A stretch of 64,000 nt of DNA from Prevotella sp. KH2C16 (GTDB lineage: Bacteria > Bacteroidota > Bacteroidia > Bacteroidales > Bacteroidaceae). A program made the translations under genes and the position numbers. The notes beneath the pieces were generated by a model. That model was given only the letters and a program-made list of their open reading frames with translations, did not search any database and was not told where the DNA came from. Shown piece by piece: positions 42,457 through 52,569 of the stretch (its first letter is position 1; each line of letters begins with the position of its first letter). The stretch spans positions 124,001 to 188,000 of the forward strand of contig NZ_FOOW01000002.1 in the NCBI RefSeq assembly GCF_900113305.1. The letters run 5' to 3'.

Positions 42457-42464
42457 CAAAGGTA
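42457..42464 (-). promoter_or_regulatory. Leftward -7 element of the ThrE-like gene
   Basis: On the minus strand TACCTTTG, with an ATTG box about 20 bp upstream. It decides the start codon of the gene. Confidence 0.5.
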
Positions 42465-42565
42465 CGATATTTTATCAAGTATAGCAATTTTAGACTGTTA
42501 TTTTTTTTATGAATTACTGACATTTTTGACACATATCAGACTGACACATGTGGCACTTGCTGTCT

Positions 42566-42582
42566 TTGGCACACTTTTCGCA
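42566..42582 (+). promoter_or_regulatory. Sigma-54-like promoter upstream of groES
   Basis: TTGGCACACTTTTCGCA matches the -24/-12 consensus TTGGCAC-N5-TTGCA with one change, and GG and GC are exactly 10 nt apart (42568-42569, 42580-42581). Several TGACAC/TGGCAC half-sites lie upstream (42520-42560), as enhancer-binding sites might. No TAnnTTTG element is seen between the ThrE promoter and groES. Confidence 0.5.
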
Positions 42583-42630
42583 TATGGAAAGGTGGAATTT
42601 AGAGAACTCAAACTTAAAAACATACGAATT

Positions 42631-42900
42631 ATGAAAATTAAACCATTAGCAGACAGAGTGCTGGTACTTCCGGCACAAGCTGAAGAAAAAGTAGGTGGAA
42701 TCATTATTCCGGATACGGCAAAGGAAAAGCCGCAGCGTGGTACGGTAATTGCCGTCGGTGGTGGGACCAAGGATGATCCTATGGTTCTGAAAGAGGGGGA
42801 TACCGTGCTTTATGGCAAGTATGCTGGTACGGAAATTGAGAATGAGGGCGAGAAATACCTGATGATGCGCCAGAGCGATGTACTCGCAGTGGTTGAATAA
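42631..42900 (+). CDS. groES: Co-chaperonin GroES
   Basis: An 89-residue GroES with [32 protein letters not shown] (mobile loop GGIIIP) and the terminal [13 protein letters not shown]. It caps GroEL and completes the folding chamber. The start at 42631 matches the family, and an earlier in-frame ATG (42526) lies upstream of the predicted promoter. groEL follows 48 nt later. Confidence 0.97.
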   Translation: MKIKPLADRVLVLPAQAEEKVGGIIIPDTAKEKPQRGTVIAVGGGTKDDPMVLKEGDTVLYGKYAGTEIENEGEKYLMMRQSDVLAVVE

Positions 42901-42942
42901 TGTTCAGAATGAATTAAATCCGTTAAATCTTAAAGTAAATAA

Positions 42943-44568
<1,626 letters not shown>

Positions 44569-44595
44569 TTGGAAATTACTAAGTTGAGCAATAGG

Positions 44596-44628
44596 AAGGG
44601 GACAAGCCATAAAAGCTTGTCCCCTTTT
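44596..44628 (+). terminator. Rho-independent terminator after groEL
   Basis: AAGGGGACAAGC (44596-44607) pairs perfectly with GCTTGTCCCCTT (44615-44626), followed by T residues. Confidence 0.88.
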
Positions 44629-44743
44629 GCTTTCTCATATAAGGCATGGAGATTTTCATGCCAGGATTACCCCAATCGAGTCTAATCGGTTTTCTTTGTT
44701 TAAAAAACCGTGGCTTGCCTATGTGTTAATCCTATCTTTTTTG

Positions 44744-44751
44744 TATCTTTG
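44744..44751 (+). promoter_or_regulatory. -7 element directly before the small membrane protein gene
   Basis: TATCTTTG ends 4 nt before the ATG at 44756. No good -33 box. Likely leaderless transcript. Confidence 0.45.
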
Positions 44752-44755
44752 TAAC

Positions 44756-44920
44756 ATGAAAGTGGAGTTTAATTGGAAAAAATGGTTGGTCTACTTCATC
44801 GTTGCTGCCGGGCTAATCTATTTGACGAGGTCATTCTTCATGTCTTTGGGCATCTTCATGCTCCTGTTGCTCATAGACTGGGCACTTGGTGAGTGGGAGA
44901 AAAAACACAGGCAGGAATGA
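44756..44920 (+). CDS. Small membrane protein
   Basis: A 54-residue protein with two close hydrophobic stretches (WLVYFIVAAGLIYL and LGIFMLLLLIDWAL) and charged ends (KVEFNWKK, EWEKKHRQE). The family is unknown to me. The ATG at 44756 is preferred because the -7 element precedes it by 4 nt. Its stop overlaps the next start (ATGA), which ties it to the kinase-RapZ gene and suggests a role near the inner membrane in the same process. Confidence 0.65.
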   Translation: MKVEFNWKKWLVYFIVAAGLIYLTRSFFMSLGIFMLLLLIDWALGEWEKKHRQE

Positions 44921-46458
44921 AACAGCTTGTTGAGTTGTACAGACATTGGAATGGTGAAGAACCTGCGCGAGTAGATAAACTGCCTGGCGCAGGGAGCAAT
45001 CGTGTCTATTACCGCATGCAAAATAGTCAAGGAGAAAGCGTGATAGGTGTCGTGGGAACCAGTCGCGACGAAAATCATGCCTTCATCTATCTTGCCCGGC
45101 ACTTCACTTTCCGCCAGCTTTCCGTACCGAGAATTCTTGCCGTAAGCGAAGATGAGCTATGCTATTTGCAGACGGATTTGGGGCAGGTTTCTCTTTTCGA
45201 TGCCATCAAGGGCGGTCGTGAGGCAGGTGGAAGATACAATCAGAGGGAAAGGGAACTTCTTAAAAAGACTATTCGGGAGCTGCCGGATATTCAGATTCGG
45301 GGAGTCCGCGGATTAGATTTCAGCAACTGTTATCCTCAGCCGGAGTTTGATGTAGACAGCGTGCTCTTCGACTTGAACTATTTCAAATACTGCTTTCTGA
45401 AGGCAACGGAGCTGGATTTTCACGAGCTCAAGCTTGAGGCCAATTTCCGTATGTTTGCCAAGGATTTGACCTCAGAGCCCAGCGAGAGTTTCCTTTACCG
45501 CGACTTTCAGGCTCGCAACATCATGCTCGATACCGGCGGAAATCCCTATTTCATTGACTTTCAAGGTGGTCGGAAAGGGCCTTATTATTATGACTTGGCA
45601 TCTTTCCTGTGGCAGGCCTCGGCAAAATATCCTAATAAGTTGCGTCGTGATCTCGTCTACGAGTATTACAATTCGTTGAAAAATTATACGGAAGTACCCG
45701 CGGAAAGGCACTTTGTCAACCGTCTGGCACTTTTCGTCCTGTTCCGCATGCTTCAGGTGCTGGGTGCCTACGGCTTCCGTGGATACTTCGAGCGCAAGAA
45801 ACACTTCCTGGATTCCATTCCTCCGGCAATGGACAATCTCCGTGAACTTCTCAAGATGGGGGAGGGCACATTTCCATATCCTTATATGATGGACATGCTC
45901 CGCCGACTTACGGAGATGCCCCAGTTCGCCCATCGGGAAACGCCCGTCGTGAAACGGGAAGATGGTTACAAGGTTACGGACAGGGACATCTATCAAGCCA
46001 ATCCGCTTGACGGACCGGCCACATTCTCGAAATATGACGGCAAGGGACCACTTGTCGTTACGGTCTACAGTTTCTCTTATCGCAAGGGAATGCCCGAGGA
46101 CGAATCGGGAAACGGTGGTGGCTATGTCTTCGATTGCCGCAGCACACACAACCCGGGGCGATATGAACCTTACAAAAAACTTACCGGACTTGACGAACCC
46201 GTTATCCGTTTTCTGGAAGATGACGGGGAGATACTGACCTTTCTGGACGAGGTCTACAAGTTGGCCGACCATCATGTGGCACGCTATATGCAGCGCGGAT
46301 TCACGCATCTGATGTTCTGTTTCGGTTGCACGGGCGGTCAGCACCGCAGCGTCTATTCCGCCCAGCATCTCGGTGAGCATCTTCACGCGAAGTTCGGGAT
46401 AGAAGTCCGCATCATCCACCGCGAGCAAAATATTTCACGGATTCTGCCTGCTGAATGA
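44917..46458 (+). CDS. AmgK-like sugar kinase fused to a RapZ C-terminal domain
   Basis: A 513-residue fusion. Residues 1 to about 330 are an aminoglycoside-phosphotransferase-fold kinase: FLYRDFQARNIML (Asp196) and YFIDFQGGRKGPYYYDLAS are the catalytic and metal loops, as in AmgK, which phosphorylates MurNAc/GlcNAc at C1. Residues about 370-513 match the RapZ C-terminal half, including MFCFGCTGGQHRSVYSAQHL (from about 466), which in E. coli binds glucosamine-6-phosphate and small RNAs. The RapZ P-loop half is absent. With the MurU-like gene next door it suggests peptidoglycan sugar salvage with a built-in sensor. Confidence 0.85.
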   Translation: MKQLVELYRHWNGEEPARVDKLPGAGSNRVYYRMQNSQGESVIGVVGTSRDENHAFIYLARHFTFRQLSVPRILAVSEDELCYLQTDLGQVSLFDAIKGGREAGGRYNQRERELLKKTIRELPDIQIRGVRGLDFSNCYPQPEFDVDSVLFDLNYFKYCFLKATELDFHELKLEANFRMFAKDLTSEPSESFLYRDFQARNIMLDTGGNPYFIDFQGGRKGPYYYDLASFLWQASAKYPNKLRRDLVYEYYNSLKNYTEVPAERHFVNRLALFVLFRMLQVLGAYGFRGYFERKKHFLDSIPPAMDNLRELLKMGEGTFPYPYMMDMLRRLTEMPQFAHRETPVVKREDGYKVTDRDIYQANPLDGPATFSKYDGKGPLVVTVYSFSYRKGMPEDESGNGGGYVFDCRSTHNPGRYEPYKKLTGLDEPVIRFLEDDGEILTFLDEVYKLADHHVARYMQRGFTHLMFCFGCTGGQHRSVYSAQHLGEHLHAKFGIEVRIIHREQNISRILPAE

Positions 46459-46469
46459 CGGAATTTTAT

Positions 46470-46477
46470 TAACTTTG
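46470..46477 (+). promoter_or_regulatory. -7 element before the MurU-like gene
   Basis: TAACTTTG ends 5 nt before the ATG at 46483. It may give a second, leaderless transcript in addition to read-through from the kinase gene. Confidence 0.45.
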
Positions 46478-46482
46478 CAGCT

Positions 46483-47343
46483 ATGAAGCAAGCCATGATA
46501 TTCGCGGCAGGTCTTGGAACCCGCCTGAAGCCGTTGACCGATAGAATTCCGAAGGCCTTGGTCGAGGTTGGGGGAGAGCCGCTGCTCAAGCATGTGATTC
46601 TTCGATTGAAGGAGGCTGGCTTCATCCGTATTGTTGTCAATGTACATCATTTCTCCCGGCAAATCATCGATTACCTGAAAGCCAACGAAGATTTCGGCCT
46701 GGAAATCGTAGTCAGCGACGAGAGCGTGGAACTTCTTGACACGGGCGGAGGCATGAAAAAGGCCGCCCCTCTCTTTGATGCCGACAGTCAGATACTGATT
46801 CACAATGTAGATATTCTGAGCAATGTGGATCTGGAGAGATTCTATACCGAGGCTCCCAAGATGCGCAACTATGGTTCCGGAGACTGGCTCGACGCCTCGG
46901 CAACGCTGCTCGTAAGTTGGAGAAAAACCAGGCGTTACCTGCTTTTCGATGAGCAGATGCGGCTCGTAGGCTGGACGAACATTGAGACCGGCGAGGTGAA
47001 GAGTCCGTTCAAATGGCTCCGTGAATTCGCCAAGGAGCATCCGGAAGAGTTCACGATACTGCCCGACCATCATGAGCATATTGAGGTCAGGCATCGCCTT
47101 TTGGGCTATGGCCGGATGATTCTGAAGGCCTACGCCTTTTCGGGCATCCATTGTTTTTCGCCTTCGCTGTTTCCCCGTATGGCCGACCTCCCTGCCCGTT
47201 TCCCGATTATGGATTTCTATCTCGCCAACTGCGACTCGGCTCCTATCAAAGGATATGTGGCAGACGGGATGAAAATGCTGGATGTCGGCAAGCTCGACAC
47301 CCTGCAGGAAGCAGAGCATTTTATAAAAGAATTAAATAGATAG
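46483..47343 (+). CDS. Nucleotidyltransferase, MurU-like (probable MurNAc-1-phosphate uridylyltransferase)
   Basis: A 286-residue sugar-phosphate nucleotidyltransferase. [25 protein letters not shown] is the NTP-binding signature with catalytic Arg and Lys, [11 protein letters not shown] is the metal-binding segment, and FPIMDFYL lies near the C-terminus. MurU makes UDP-MurNAc from MurNAc-1-phosphate, downstream of AmgK. The AmgK-like kinase directly upstream supports that role, but mannose-1-phosphate guanylyltransferase-like activity cannot be ruled out. Confidence 0.82.
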   Translation: MKQAMIFAAGLGTRLKPLTDRIPKALVEVGGEPLLKHVILRLKEAGFIRIVVNVHHFSRQIIDYLKANEDFGLEIVVSDESVELLDTGGGMKKAAPLFDADSQILIHNVDILSNVDLERFYTEAPKMRNYGSGDWLDASATLLVSWRKTRRYLLFDEQMRLVGWTNIETGEVKSPFKWLREFAKEHPEEFTILPDHHEHIEVRHRLLGYGRMILKAYAFSGIHCFSPSLFPRMADLPARFPIMDFYLANCDSAPIKGYVADGMKMLDVGKLDTLQEAEHFIKELNR

Positions 47344-47347
47344 ACCC

Positions 47348-48892
47348 ATGCAACAGAAGATTATTATCCTCGATTTCGGTTCCCAGACCACCCAGCTCAT
47401 CGGGCGCAGGGTGAGAGAACTTGACACCTTCTGCGAGATTTTGCCGTATAACAAGTTTCCCAAGGACGACCCGTCCGTCATTGGCGTTATCCTGAGCGGC
47501 AGTCCTTATTCCGTTCACGACAAGGAAGCCTTCAAGGTAGACCTTGCGCAGTTTGTCGGCAAAGTGCCCGTTTTGGGCATCTGCTACGGTGCCCAGTTCA
47601 TCAGTTATGCCAATGGAGGCAAGGTGGAACCCACCGGAACGCGTGAGTACGGACGGGCCAACCTGGAGAAGATAGACTTTGAAGACCCCTTGTTCAAGGG
47701 ATTCGAGAAGGGATCGCAGGTGTGGATGAGCCACGGCGACACCATTACGGCCATTCCTGCCGACTGTCGTGTGATAGCCTCTACGGCAACTGTAAGGAAT
47801 GCGGCGTATGCCTCTACGGTGGCTCCTCTCTGGGCCGTGCAGTTCCATCCGGAAGTCTTTCACACTCTTCAGGGTACGACGCTCTTGAGAAACTTCGTTG
47901 TCGATATCTGCAAGTCGAGACAGGAATGGAGTGCCGCATCGTTTGTGGAGAGCACGGTCAGGGAACTGAAGGAGCAGTTAGGCAACGATCGCGTCATCCT
48001 CGGACTGAGTGGCGGCGTCGACTCCAGCGTCTGTGCCACCCTGTTGAACAAGGCCATCGGCAAGAACCTTACCTGCATCTTCGTCGACCACGGCATGCTT
48101 CGTAAGAACGAGTTCCGCAAGGTGATGGATGCCTATGCGGGTCTGGGCCTGAATGTAATCGGTATCGACGCGTCCGACAAGTTCTTCAAAGACCTTGAGG
48201 GTGTGAGCGATCCGGAACAGAAACGCAAGATAATAGGGCGCGACTTCGTAGAAGTCTTCAATGCGGAGGCCAGGAAAATCACGGATGCCAAGTGGCTCGC
48301 CCAAGGCACTATCTATCCAGACCGCATAGAGAGCCTTAGCATTACGGGCATGACCATCAAGAGCCACCATAATGTGGGAGGGCTTCCAAAGGAAATGCAG
48401 TTGCGGCTTTGCGAGCCCTTGAAGTGGCTCTTCAAGGACGAGGTGCGGCGCGTGGGCTACCAACTGGGCATGCCCGAGCGGCTCATTAAGCGTCATCCGT
48501 TCCCGGGACCGGGCCTGGCTGTGAGGATTCTGGGGGATGTCACCCGGGAGAAAGTCCGTATCCTCCAGGAGGCCGACGACATCTACATCGAGCACATGCA
48601 CCAATATGTCATGTCCGACGGCACTTCCCTTTACGACCATGTATGGCAGGCGGGAACGGTTCTGCTCTCAACGATTCGCTCCGTTGGCGTGATGGGCGAC
48701 GAGCGCACTTACGAGCATCCGGTGGCTTTGCGTGCCGTTACCTCGCAGGATGCCATGACCGCCGACTGGGCTCACCTGCCTTACGACTTCATGGCGAAGG
48801 TTTCCAATGAGATTATTAATAAGGTGAAGGGGGTGAACAGAGTCTGCTATGACATCTCTTCGAAGCCGCCTTCGACCATAGAGTGGGAGTAA
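47348..48892 (+). CDS. guaA: GMP synthase (glutamine-hydrolysing)
   Basis: A 514-residue enzyme converting XMP to GMP. The N-terminal class I amidotransferase (about 1-190) has the nucleophile in GICYGAQ and an FHPEV His/Glu pair. The ATP-pyrophosphatase domain has the P-loop [15 protein letters not shown], and the C-terminal dimerisation domain has [15 protein letters not shown] and ends KPPSTIEWE. Length and motifs are typical. It starts 4 nt after the MurU-like gene, and the rhodanese gene begins directly after its stop. Confidence 0.97.
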   Translation: MQQKIIILDFGSQTTQLIGRRVRELDTFCEILPYNKFPKDDPSVIGVILSGSPYSVHDKEAFKVDLAQFVGKVPVLGICYGAQFISYANGGKVEPTGTREYGRANLEKIDFEDPLFKGFEKGSQVWMSHGDTITAIPADCRVIASTATVRNAAYASTVAPLWAVQFHPEVFHTLQGTTLLRNFVVDICKSRQEWSAASFVESTVRELKEQLGNDRVILGLSGGVDSSVCATLLNKAIGKNLTCIFVDHGMLRKNEFRKVMDAYAGLGLNVIGIDASDKFFKDLEGVSDPEQKRKIIGRDFVEVFNAEARKITDAKWLAQGTIYPDRIESLSITGMTIKSHHNVGGLPKEMQLRLCEPLKWLFKDEVRRVGYQLGMPERLIKRHPFPGPGLAVRILGDVTREKVRILQEADDIYIEHMHQYVMSDGTSLYDHVWQAGTVLLSTIRSVGVMGDERTYEHPVALRAVTSQDAMTADWAHLPYDFMAKVSNEIINKVKGVNRVCYDISSKPPSTIEWE

Positions 48893-49282
48893 ATGAGAGG
48901 CGTTTTTAACTTTTTGGTAAGTTTGCTGACAGGAGCAGCCTTGACGGGCTGCTCTGCGAGCAGGGCCTTTGACACCGTCGATGTGAACACTTTTGCGAAA
49001 ATCATCCAGGAGAGTACGGTTCAATTGGTGGATGTGCGCAGCATGGAGGAATATCTCGAAGGCCATATCGCCCAGGCGCAGCTCATTGATGTTACGAAGC
49101 CCGGCTTCATTCAGGTCTGTGAGCAGATGTTGCGGAAAGACCGGACGGTGGCAGTCTATTGCCGTTCAGGCCGCAGGAGTGCCATGGCAGCTGGCCAATT
49201 GGCGAAGAAAGGATATAAGGTGGTGAACCTTGATGGCGGTATCCTGGCATGGAAAGATGCCGGGAAGCCCGTTGAGAAATAG
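48893..49282 (+). CDS. Rhodanese-like domain lipoprotein
   Basis: A 129-residue protein. The N-terminus has a signal peptide with lipobox LTGC, predicting a lipid-anchored periplasmic protein. The rhodanese domain includes LVDVRSMEEYLEGHIAQAQLID and the active-site loop YCRSGRRS with the catalytic Cys, then NLDGGILAWK. Rhodaneses transfer sulfane sulfur, and the periplasmic acceptor is unknown. It begins immediately after guaA. Confidence 0.88.
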   Translation: MRGVFNFLVSLLTGAALTGCSASRAFDTVDVNTFAKIIQESTVQLVDVRSMEEYLEGHIAQAQLIDVTKPGFIQVCEQMLRKDRTVAVYCRSGRRSAMAAGQLAKKGYKVVNLDGGILAWKDAGKPVEK

Positions 49283-49305
49283 CGTTTTCGCGAAAGCGGA
49301 GCGGC

Positions 49306-49341
49306 AAGGCTTCAAGGAGGAAACTTCTTGGAGCCTTTTTT
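49306..49341 (+). terminator. Terminator after the rhodanese gene
   Basis: AAGGCTTCAAG (49306-49316) pairs with CTTGGAGCCTT (49327-49337), 11 bp with one G-T, followed by T residues. Confidence 0.8.
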
Positions 49342-49585
49342 AATGTAAGGGAATTACTGGGATTATGAAAATACAGGACAATGGTTGTATTGCAGAAATG
49401 AATATTGCATAAATCGGGTGTGAGCCCTGAAAATTACTTTCGCTGGAATTGTGAAGGGTAAAAGCGAAAGTCCCTGAGAACCGGCGTAAGGTGCCTTAGA
49501 TGCAATCTCCATTTTCTGAAAAAGCAAAAAGATAGGATTTTCTGGTTCTGCGGGGAGTAAATATGCACTTTTTGGCAAGAAGGAA

Positions 49586-49673
49586 GCCGTTTGCGGCCCT
49601 CCTTTTAGCGGCAAACAGGAGGGTAGAAGACCGCTGTTTACCGTCCAAAAGGCCGCTTTTTACCCAAACGGCC
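49586..49673. repeat. Array D: four degenerate 22-bp units whose dyad arms differ
   Basis: Dyads are GCCG-TTTG-CGGC (49586-49597), CCCTCCT/AGGAGGG (49597-49623, centre 49610), GGTAGA/TTTACC (49622-49642, centre 49632) and AAAAG-GCCG-CTTTT (49647-49660, centre 49653.5). The last three centres are about 22 bp apart. Each centre has a GCCG/GCGG/ACCGC core, but the arms are unrelated in sequence. Confidence 0.7.
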
Positions 49674-49755
49674 ATGATTTTTTGCATAATATGCAAAACG
49701 CTCGAAATTATGCAAAAAGTGGTTGGCGTGAAAGGATTTTACATCTAAACCATAT

Positions 49756-49785
49756 AGGCGAAGAAGTCAAAAGACTTCTTCGCCT
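49756..49785. terminator. Strong hairpin at the mscL 3' end, possibly bidirectional
   Basis: AGGCGAAGAAGTC (49756-49768) pairs perfectly with GACTTCTTCGCCT (49773-49785) around an AAAA loop. T-runs are poor on both sides, so termination strength is uncertain. Confidence 0.6.
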
Positions 49786-49811
49786 AATATAGCGGTATGG
49801 AAAAATATACC

Positions 49812-50201
49812 TTATTTGTTTTTCAGCAAGTCGCGGATTTCTGCGAGCAGCTTCTCTTCAGCCGTGGGTTCCGGTGCTGCCGCGGGCTGTTCAGGCTCTT
49901 CCTTCTTGCGGTTGAGCTTGGTAATGCCCTTGACCATGAGGAAGACGCAGAATGCGATAATCGCAAAGTCAAGGATGTTTTGCAGGAAGTTGCCGTAAGT
50001 AATCTTTGCATCTCCCAGCGTAACTCCCAGCGTCTTGAAGTCTACTCCCTGCAGGAGCATGCCGATGACAGGCATCAGTACATCGTCTACCAGCGAACTC
50101 ACGATTTTGCCGAAGGCACCGCCGATGATTACACCTACTGCCATGTCCATGACATTGCCACGCATGGCGAATTCTTTGAATTCGTTCAGAAATTTCTTCA
50201 T
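49812..50201 (-). CDS. mscL: Large-conductance mechanosensitive channel
   Basis: A 129-residue MscL: N-terminal amphipathic helix ([37 protein letters not shown]), two membrane helices, and a C-terminal cytoplasmic helix ([15 protein letters not shown]). It opens under osmotic downshock to release solutes. The family-specific RGNVxDxAVGVIIGxAF segment is intact. Confidence 0.96.
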   Translation of the reverse strand: MKKFLNEFKEFAMRGNVMDMAVGVIIGGAFGKIVSSLVDDVLMPVIGMLLQGVDFKTLGVTLGDAKITYGNFLQNILDFAIIAFCVFLMVKGITKLNRKKEEPEQPAAAPEPTAEEKLLAEIRDLLKNK

Positions 50202-50339
50202 TTGTCTTTTTTATTTGAAAATTAAAAATATATAGTTTTGCAACATCGAGTTATCAGACTTGGAATAGAATGCGGCCGATTTCAGCAAAAAATGTTGTTA
50301 GGGCACACATTTTATATAATTTAAGACTCAAACCGACTG

Positions 50340-50367
50340 CAAATATAGGAATTTTTTCGTAACTTTG
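50340..50367. promoter_or_regulatory. Back-to-back -7 elements of mscL (leftward) and gap (rightward)
   Basis: CAAATATA (50340-50347) is TATATTTG on the minus strand. TAACTTTG (50360-50367) faces gap. The two elements lie 12 bp apart, so the polymerases could compete. Both leaders are long (about 70 nt to gap, 135 nt to mscL). Confidence 0.5.
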
Positions 50368-50438
50368 CATGGCAAAAGGAAAAAAGATTAGCAAATCGAT
50401 TAAATATTTTAACCCTTTAATAAAATTAAAAAAGTAAA

Positions 50439-51506
50439 ATGACAAATGTAGCTATTAACGGCTTTGGCCGTATCGGTCGTCTCGCATTCCGTCAGATGTT
50501 CGAGGCTGAAGGTTATGAGGTTGTTGCCATCAACGACCTGACAAGTCCAAAGATGCTTGCTCACCTCTTGAAGTATGACACCGCTCAGGGTGGTTTCGCC
50601 GGCAAGTTCGGCGAGGGTAAGCACACCGTAGACTATAAGGACGCTGTTCTTGCCGAGGATGGCAAGACGGTCGTAACTCCAGGTTCTATCATCGTTGACG
50701 GGAAGGAGATTACTATTTATGCAAAGCCAAACGCTGCAGAGCTTCCTTGGGGTGAGCTCAATGTAGATGTTGTACTCGAGTGCACAGGTTTCTATACCTC
50801 TAAGGCAAAGGCTTCCGCCCACATTCAGGCAGGTGCCAAGAAGGTTGTTATCTCTGCTCCTGCAGGCAACGATCTTCCCACCATCGTCTACAACACCAAC
50901 CATAAGACCCTGACCCCTGCTGATACAGTGATTTCTGCTGCATCTTGCACCACAAACTGCCTGGCTCCCATGGCTGCTGCGCTGAACGCGTATGCTCCTA
51001 TCCAGTCAGGTATCATGTCTACCATCCACGCTTACACCGGCGACCAGATGATTCTTGACGGCCCGCAGCGCAAGGGAGACCTTCGTCGCTCACGCGCAGG
51101 TGCCTGCAACATCGTTCCTAACTCAACGGGTGCAGCAAAGGCCATCGGTCTGGTTATCCCCGAGCTGAACGGCAAGCTGATCGGTTCTGCACAGCGCGTT
51201 CCGACTCCTACGGGTTCTACCACGATCCTGATTGCTGTCGTTAAGGGCAAGGATGTAACTGTAGAAGGCATCAACGCTGCCATGAAGGCTGCTGCCAACG
51301 AGAGCTTCGGCTACAACGAGGATCAGATTGTTTCTTCCGATGTCATCGGTATGAAGTTCGGTTCTCTCTTCGATGCAACCCAGACAATGGTGAGCAAGAT
51401 GGACGACGATACCTATCAGGTACAGGTGGTTTCTTGGTATGACAATGAGAATTCTTACACTTCTCAGATGGTTCGTACTATCAAGTACCTCGCTGAGTTG
51501 AAGTAA
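50439..51506 (+). CDS. gap: Glyceraldehyde-3-phosphate dehydrogenase, type I
   Basis: A 355-residue NAD-dependent glycolytic enzyme. The Rossmann start is [22 protein letters not shown], the catalytic Cys is in [13 protein letters not shown], and [23 protein letters not shown] and WYDNENSY are conserved. It is about 20 residues longer than most type I enzymes, with extra residues in the N-terminal half. Codon use is strongly biased, as in highly expressed genes. It is monocistronic, with its own promoter and terminator. Confidence 0.97.
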   Translation: MTNVAINGFGRIGRLAFRQMFEAEGYEVVAINDLTSPKMLAHLLKYDTAQGGFAGKFGEGKHTVDYKDAVLAEDGKTVVTPGSIIVDGKEITIYAKPNAAELPWGELNVDVVLECTGFYTSKAKASAHIQAGAKKVVISAPAGNDLPTIVYNTNHKTLTPADTVISAASCTTNCLAPMAAALNAYAPIQSGIMSTIHAYTGDQMILDGPQRKGDLRRSRAGACNIVPNSTGAAKAIGLVIPELNGKLIGSAQRVPTPTGSTTILIAVVKGKDVTVEGINAAMKAAANESFGYNEDQIVSSDVIGMKFGSLFDATQTMVSKMDDDTYQVQVVSWYDNENSYTSQMVRTIKYLAELK

Positions 51507-51536
51507 TACGACCGACGAACAAAAAGTTCAATAGAG

Positions 51537-51566
51537 ACCGTCCGGCTGTTGCCGGGCGGTTTTTTA
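51537..51566 (+). terminator. Rho-independent terminator after gap
   Basis: CCGTCCGGC (51538-51546) pairs with GCCGGGCGG (51551-51559) around TGTT, followed by TTTTTT. Confidence 0.88.
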
Positions 51567-51606
51567 TGGTGTATATGTCTTTATTCCCATTCATTCTGTT
51601 TCCAGA

Positions 51607-51638
51607 TTTGGTAGTTTGGGATAATTTGTCTATATTTG
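51607..51638 (+). promoter_or_regulatory. Bacteroidetes-type promoter of miaA (TTTG-N20-TATATTTG)
   Basis: TTTG at 51607-51610 and TATATTTG at 51631-51638. The element ends 4 nt before the miaA ATG, which predicts a leaderless mRNA. Confidence 0.6.
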
Positions 51639-51642
51639 CGAC

Positions 51643-52569
51643 ATGAATGCGATGATAACGATACTCGGTCCTACTGCCAGCGGGAAGACCTCGCTTGCCA
51701 CGGCTTTGGCTGCCCGGATAGGGGATGCAGAGATTATCAGCGCAGACTCAAGGCAGGTCTATCGTGGCATGGACATCGGCACGGGAAAGGATCTTGATGA
51801 TTACAAGGTGGGCGGAATGAATATCCCTTATCACCTCATCGACATCGCGGAACCGGGAACCAAATATAATCTTTATGAATATCAGAAGGACTTTCATACG
51901 GTCTATGAGGATATTCGAAAACGAGGAAAGCTCCCCATTCTGTGTGGCGGGACGGGACTTTACATAGAAGCCGTGCTGAAGGGGTATCGACTCTCGGCCG
52001 TGCCCCAGAACTCAACTCTGAGAAAAGATTTGGAGGGACTGTCTCTGGAAGCATTGACCGAGATGCTGAAAGACCTGAAGGCGAAGACCGGGAGCAAGAT
52101 GCACAACAAGACGGATGTGGATTCCTGCCAGCGGGCAATCCGCGCCATCGAGATTGAGACCTATAACCTCGAGCATCCGATATCCTTGCGTGAGATGCCT
52201 GCGGTGGACGCTCTTGTCATCGGGGTAAATATTAACCGGGATTTAAGGCGGGATAAGATTACCCACCGCTTGAAGCAAAGGCTGGAAACGGGTATGGTTG
52301 AAGAGGTTAAGGGCTTACTCGACAGAGGAATACCTGCAGAAGATTTGATATATTACGGCCTTGAATATAAATATGTTACGGAGTATGTCATCGGAAAGAC
52401 CGCCTACGACGAAATGTTCAGAAGCCTTGAGACAGCCATCCATCAGTTTGCGAAGCGGCAGATGACATGGTTCCGCGGCATGGAGCGCAGGGGCTTCACC
52501 ATTCATTGGATAGACGCGGTGCTCCCGATGGAAACGAAGATAGAACAAATATTAGCATTATGGCAGTAA
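51643..52569 (+). CDS. miaA: tRNA dimethylallyltransferase
   Basis: A 308-residue enzyme adding a dimethylallyl group to A37 of tRNAs reading UNN codons. Motifs: P-loop ILGPTASGKTSLATALA, ISADSRQVYRGMDIGTGK, LCGGTGLYIEAVLKG and DSCQRAIRAIEI. It overlaps the lipid kinase gene by 10 nt. Its substrates include Phe, Tyr and Trp tRNAs, which is of note given the two attenuators in this window. Confidence 0.95.
   Translation: MNAMITILGPTASGKTSLATALAARIGDAEIISADSRQVYRGMDIGTGKDLDDYKVGGMNIPYHLIDIAEPGTKYNLYEYQKDFHTVYEDIRKRGKLPILCGGTGLYIEAVLKGYRLSAVPQNSTLRKDLEGLSLEALTEMLKDLKAKTGSKMHNKTDVDSCQRAIRAIEIETYNLEHPISLREMPAVDALVIGVNINRDLRRDKITHRLKQRLETGMVEEVKGLLDRGIPAEDLIYYGLEYKYVTEYVIGKTAYDEMFRSLETAIHQFAKRQMTWFRGMERRGFTIHWIDAVLPMETKIEQILALWQ

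Larger units (their letters stand above)
49283..49811. other. Convergent intergenic region with terminators and array D
   Basis: No gene seen. Contents: a terminator after the rhodanese gene, about 230 bp without recognisable features, array D, a TTTGCAT/ATGCAAA palindrome (49681-49697), and the mscL-side hairpin at 49756-49785. Confidence 0.6.

Noticed and set aside
41129..42500. Several rightward ORFs of 60-156 codons antisense to the ThrE-like gene
   Set aside because: They are shadows of a GC-biased membrane-protein gene and lack start signals or family resemblance.
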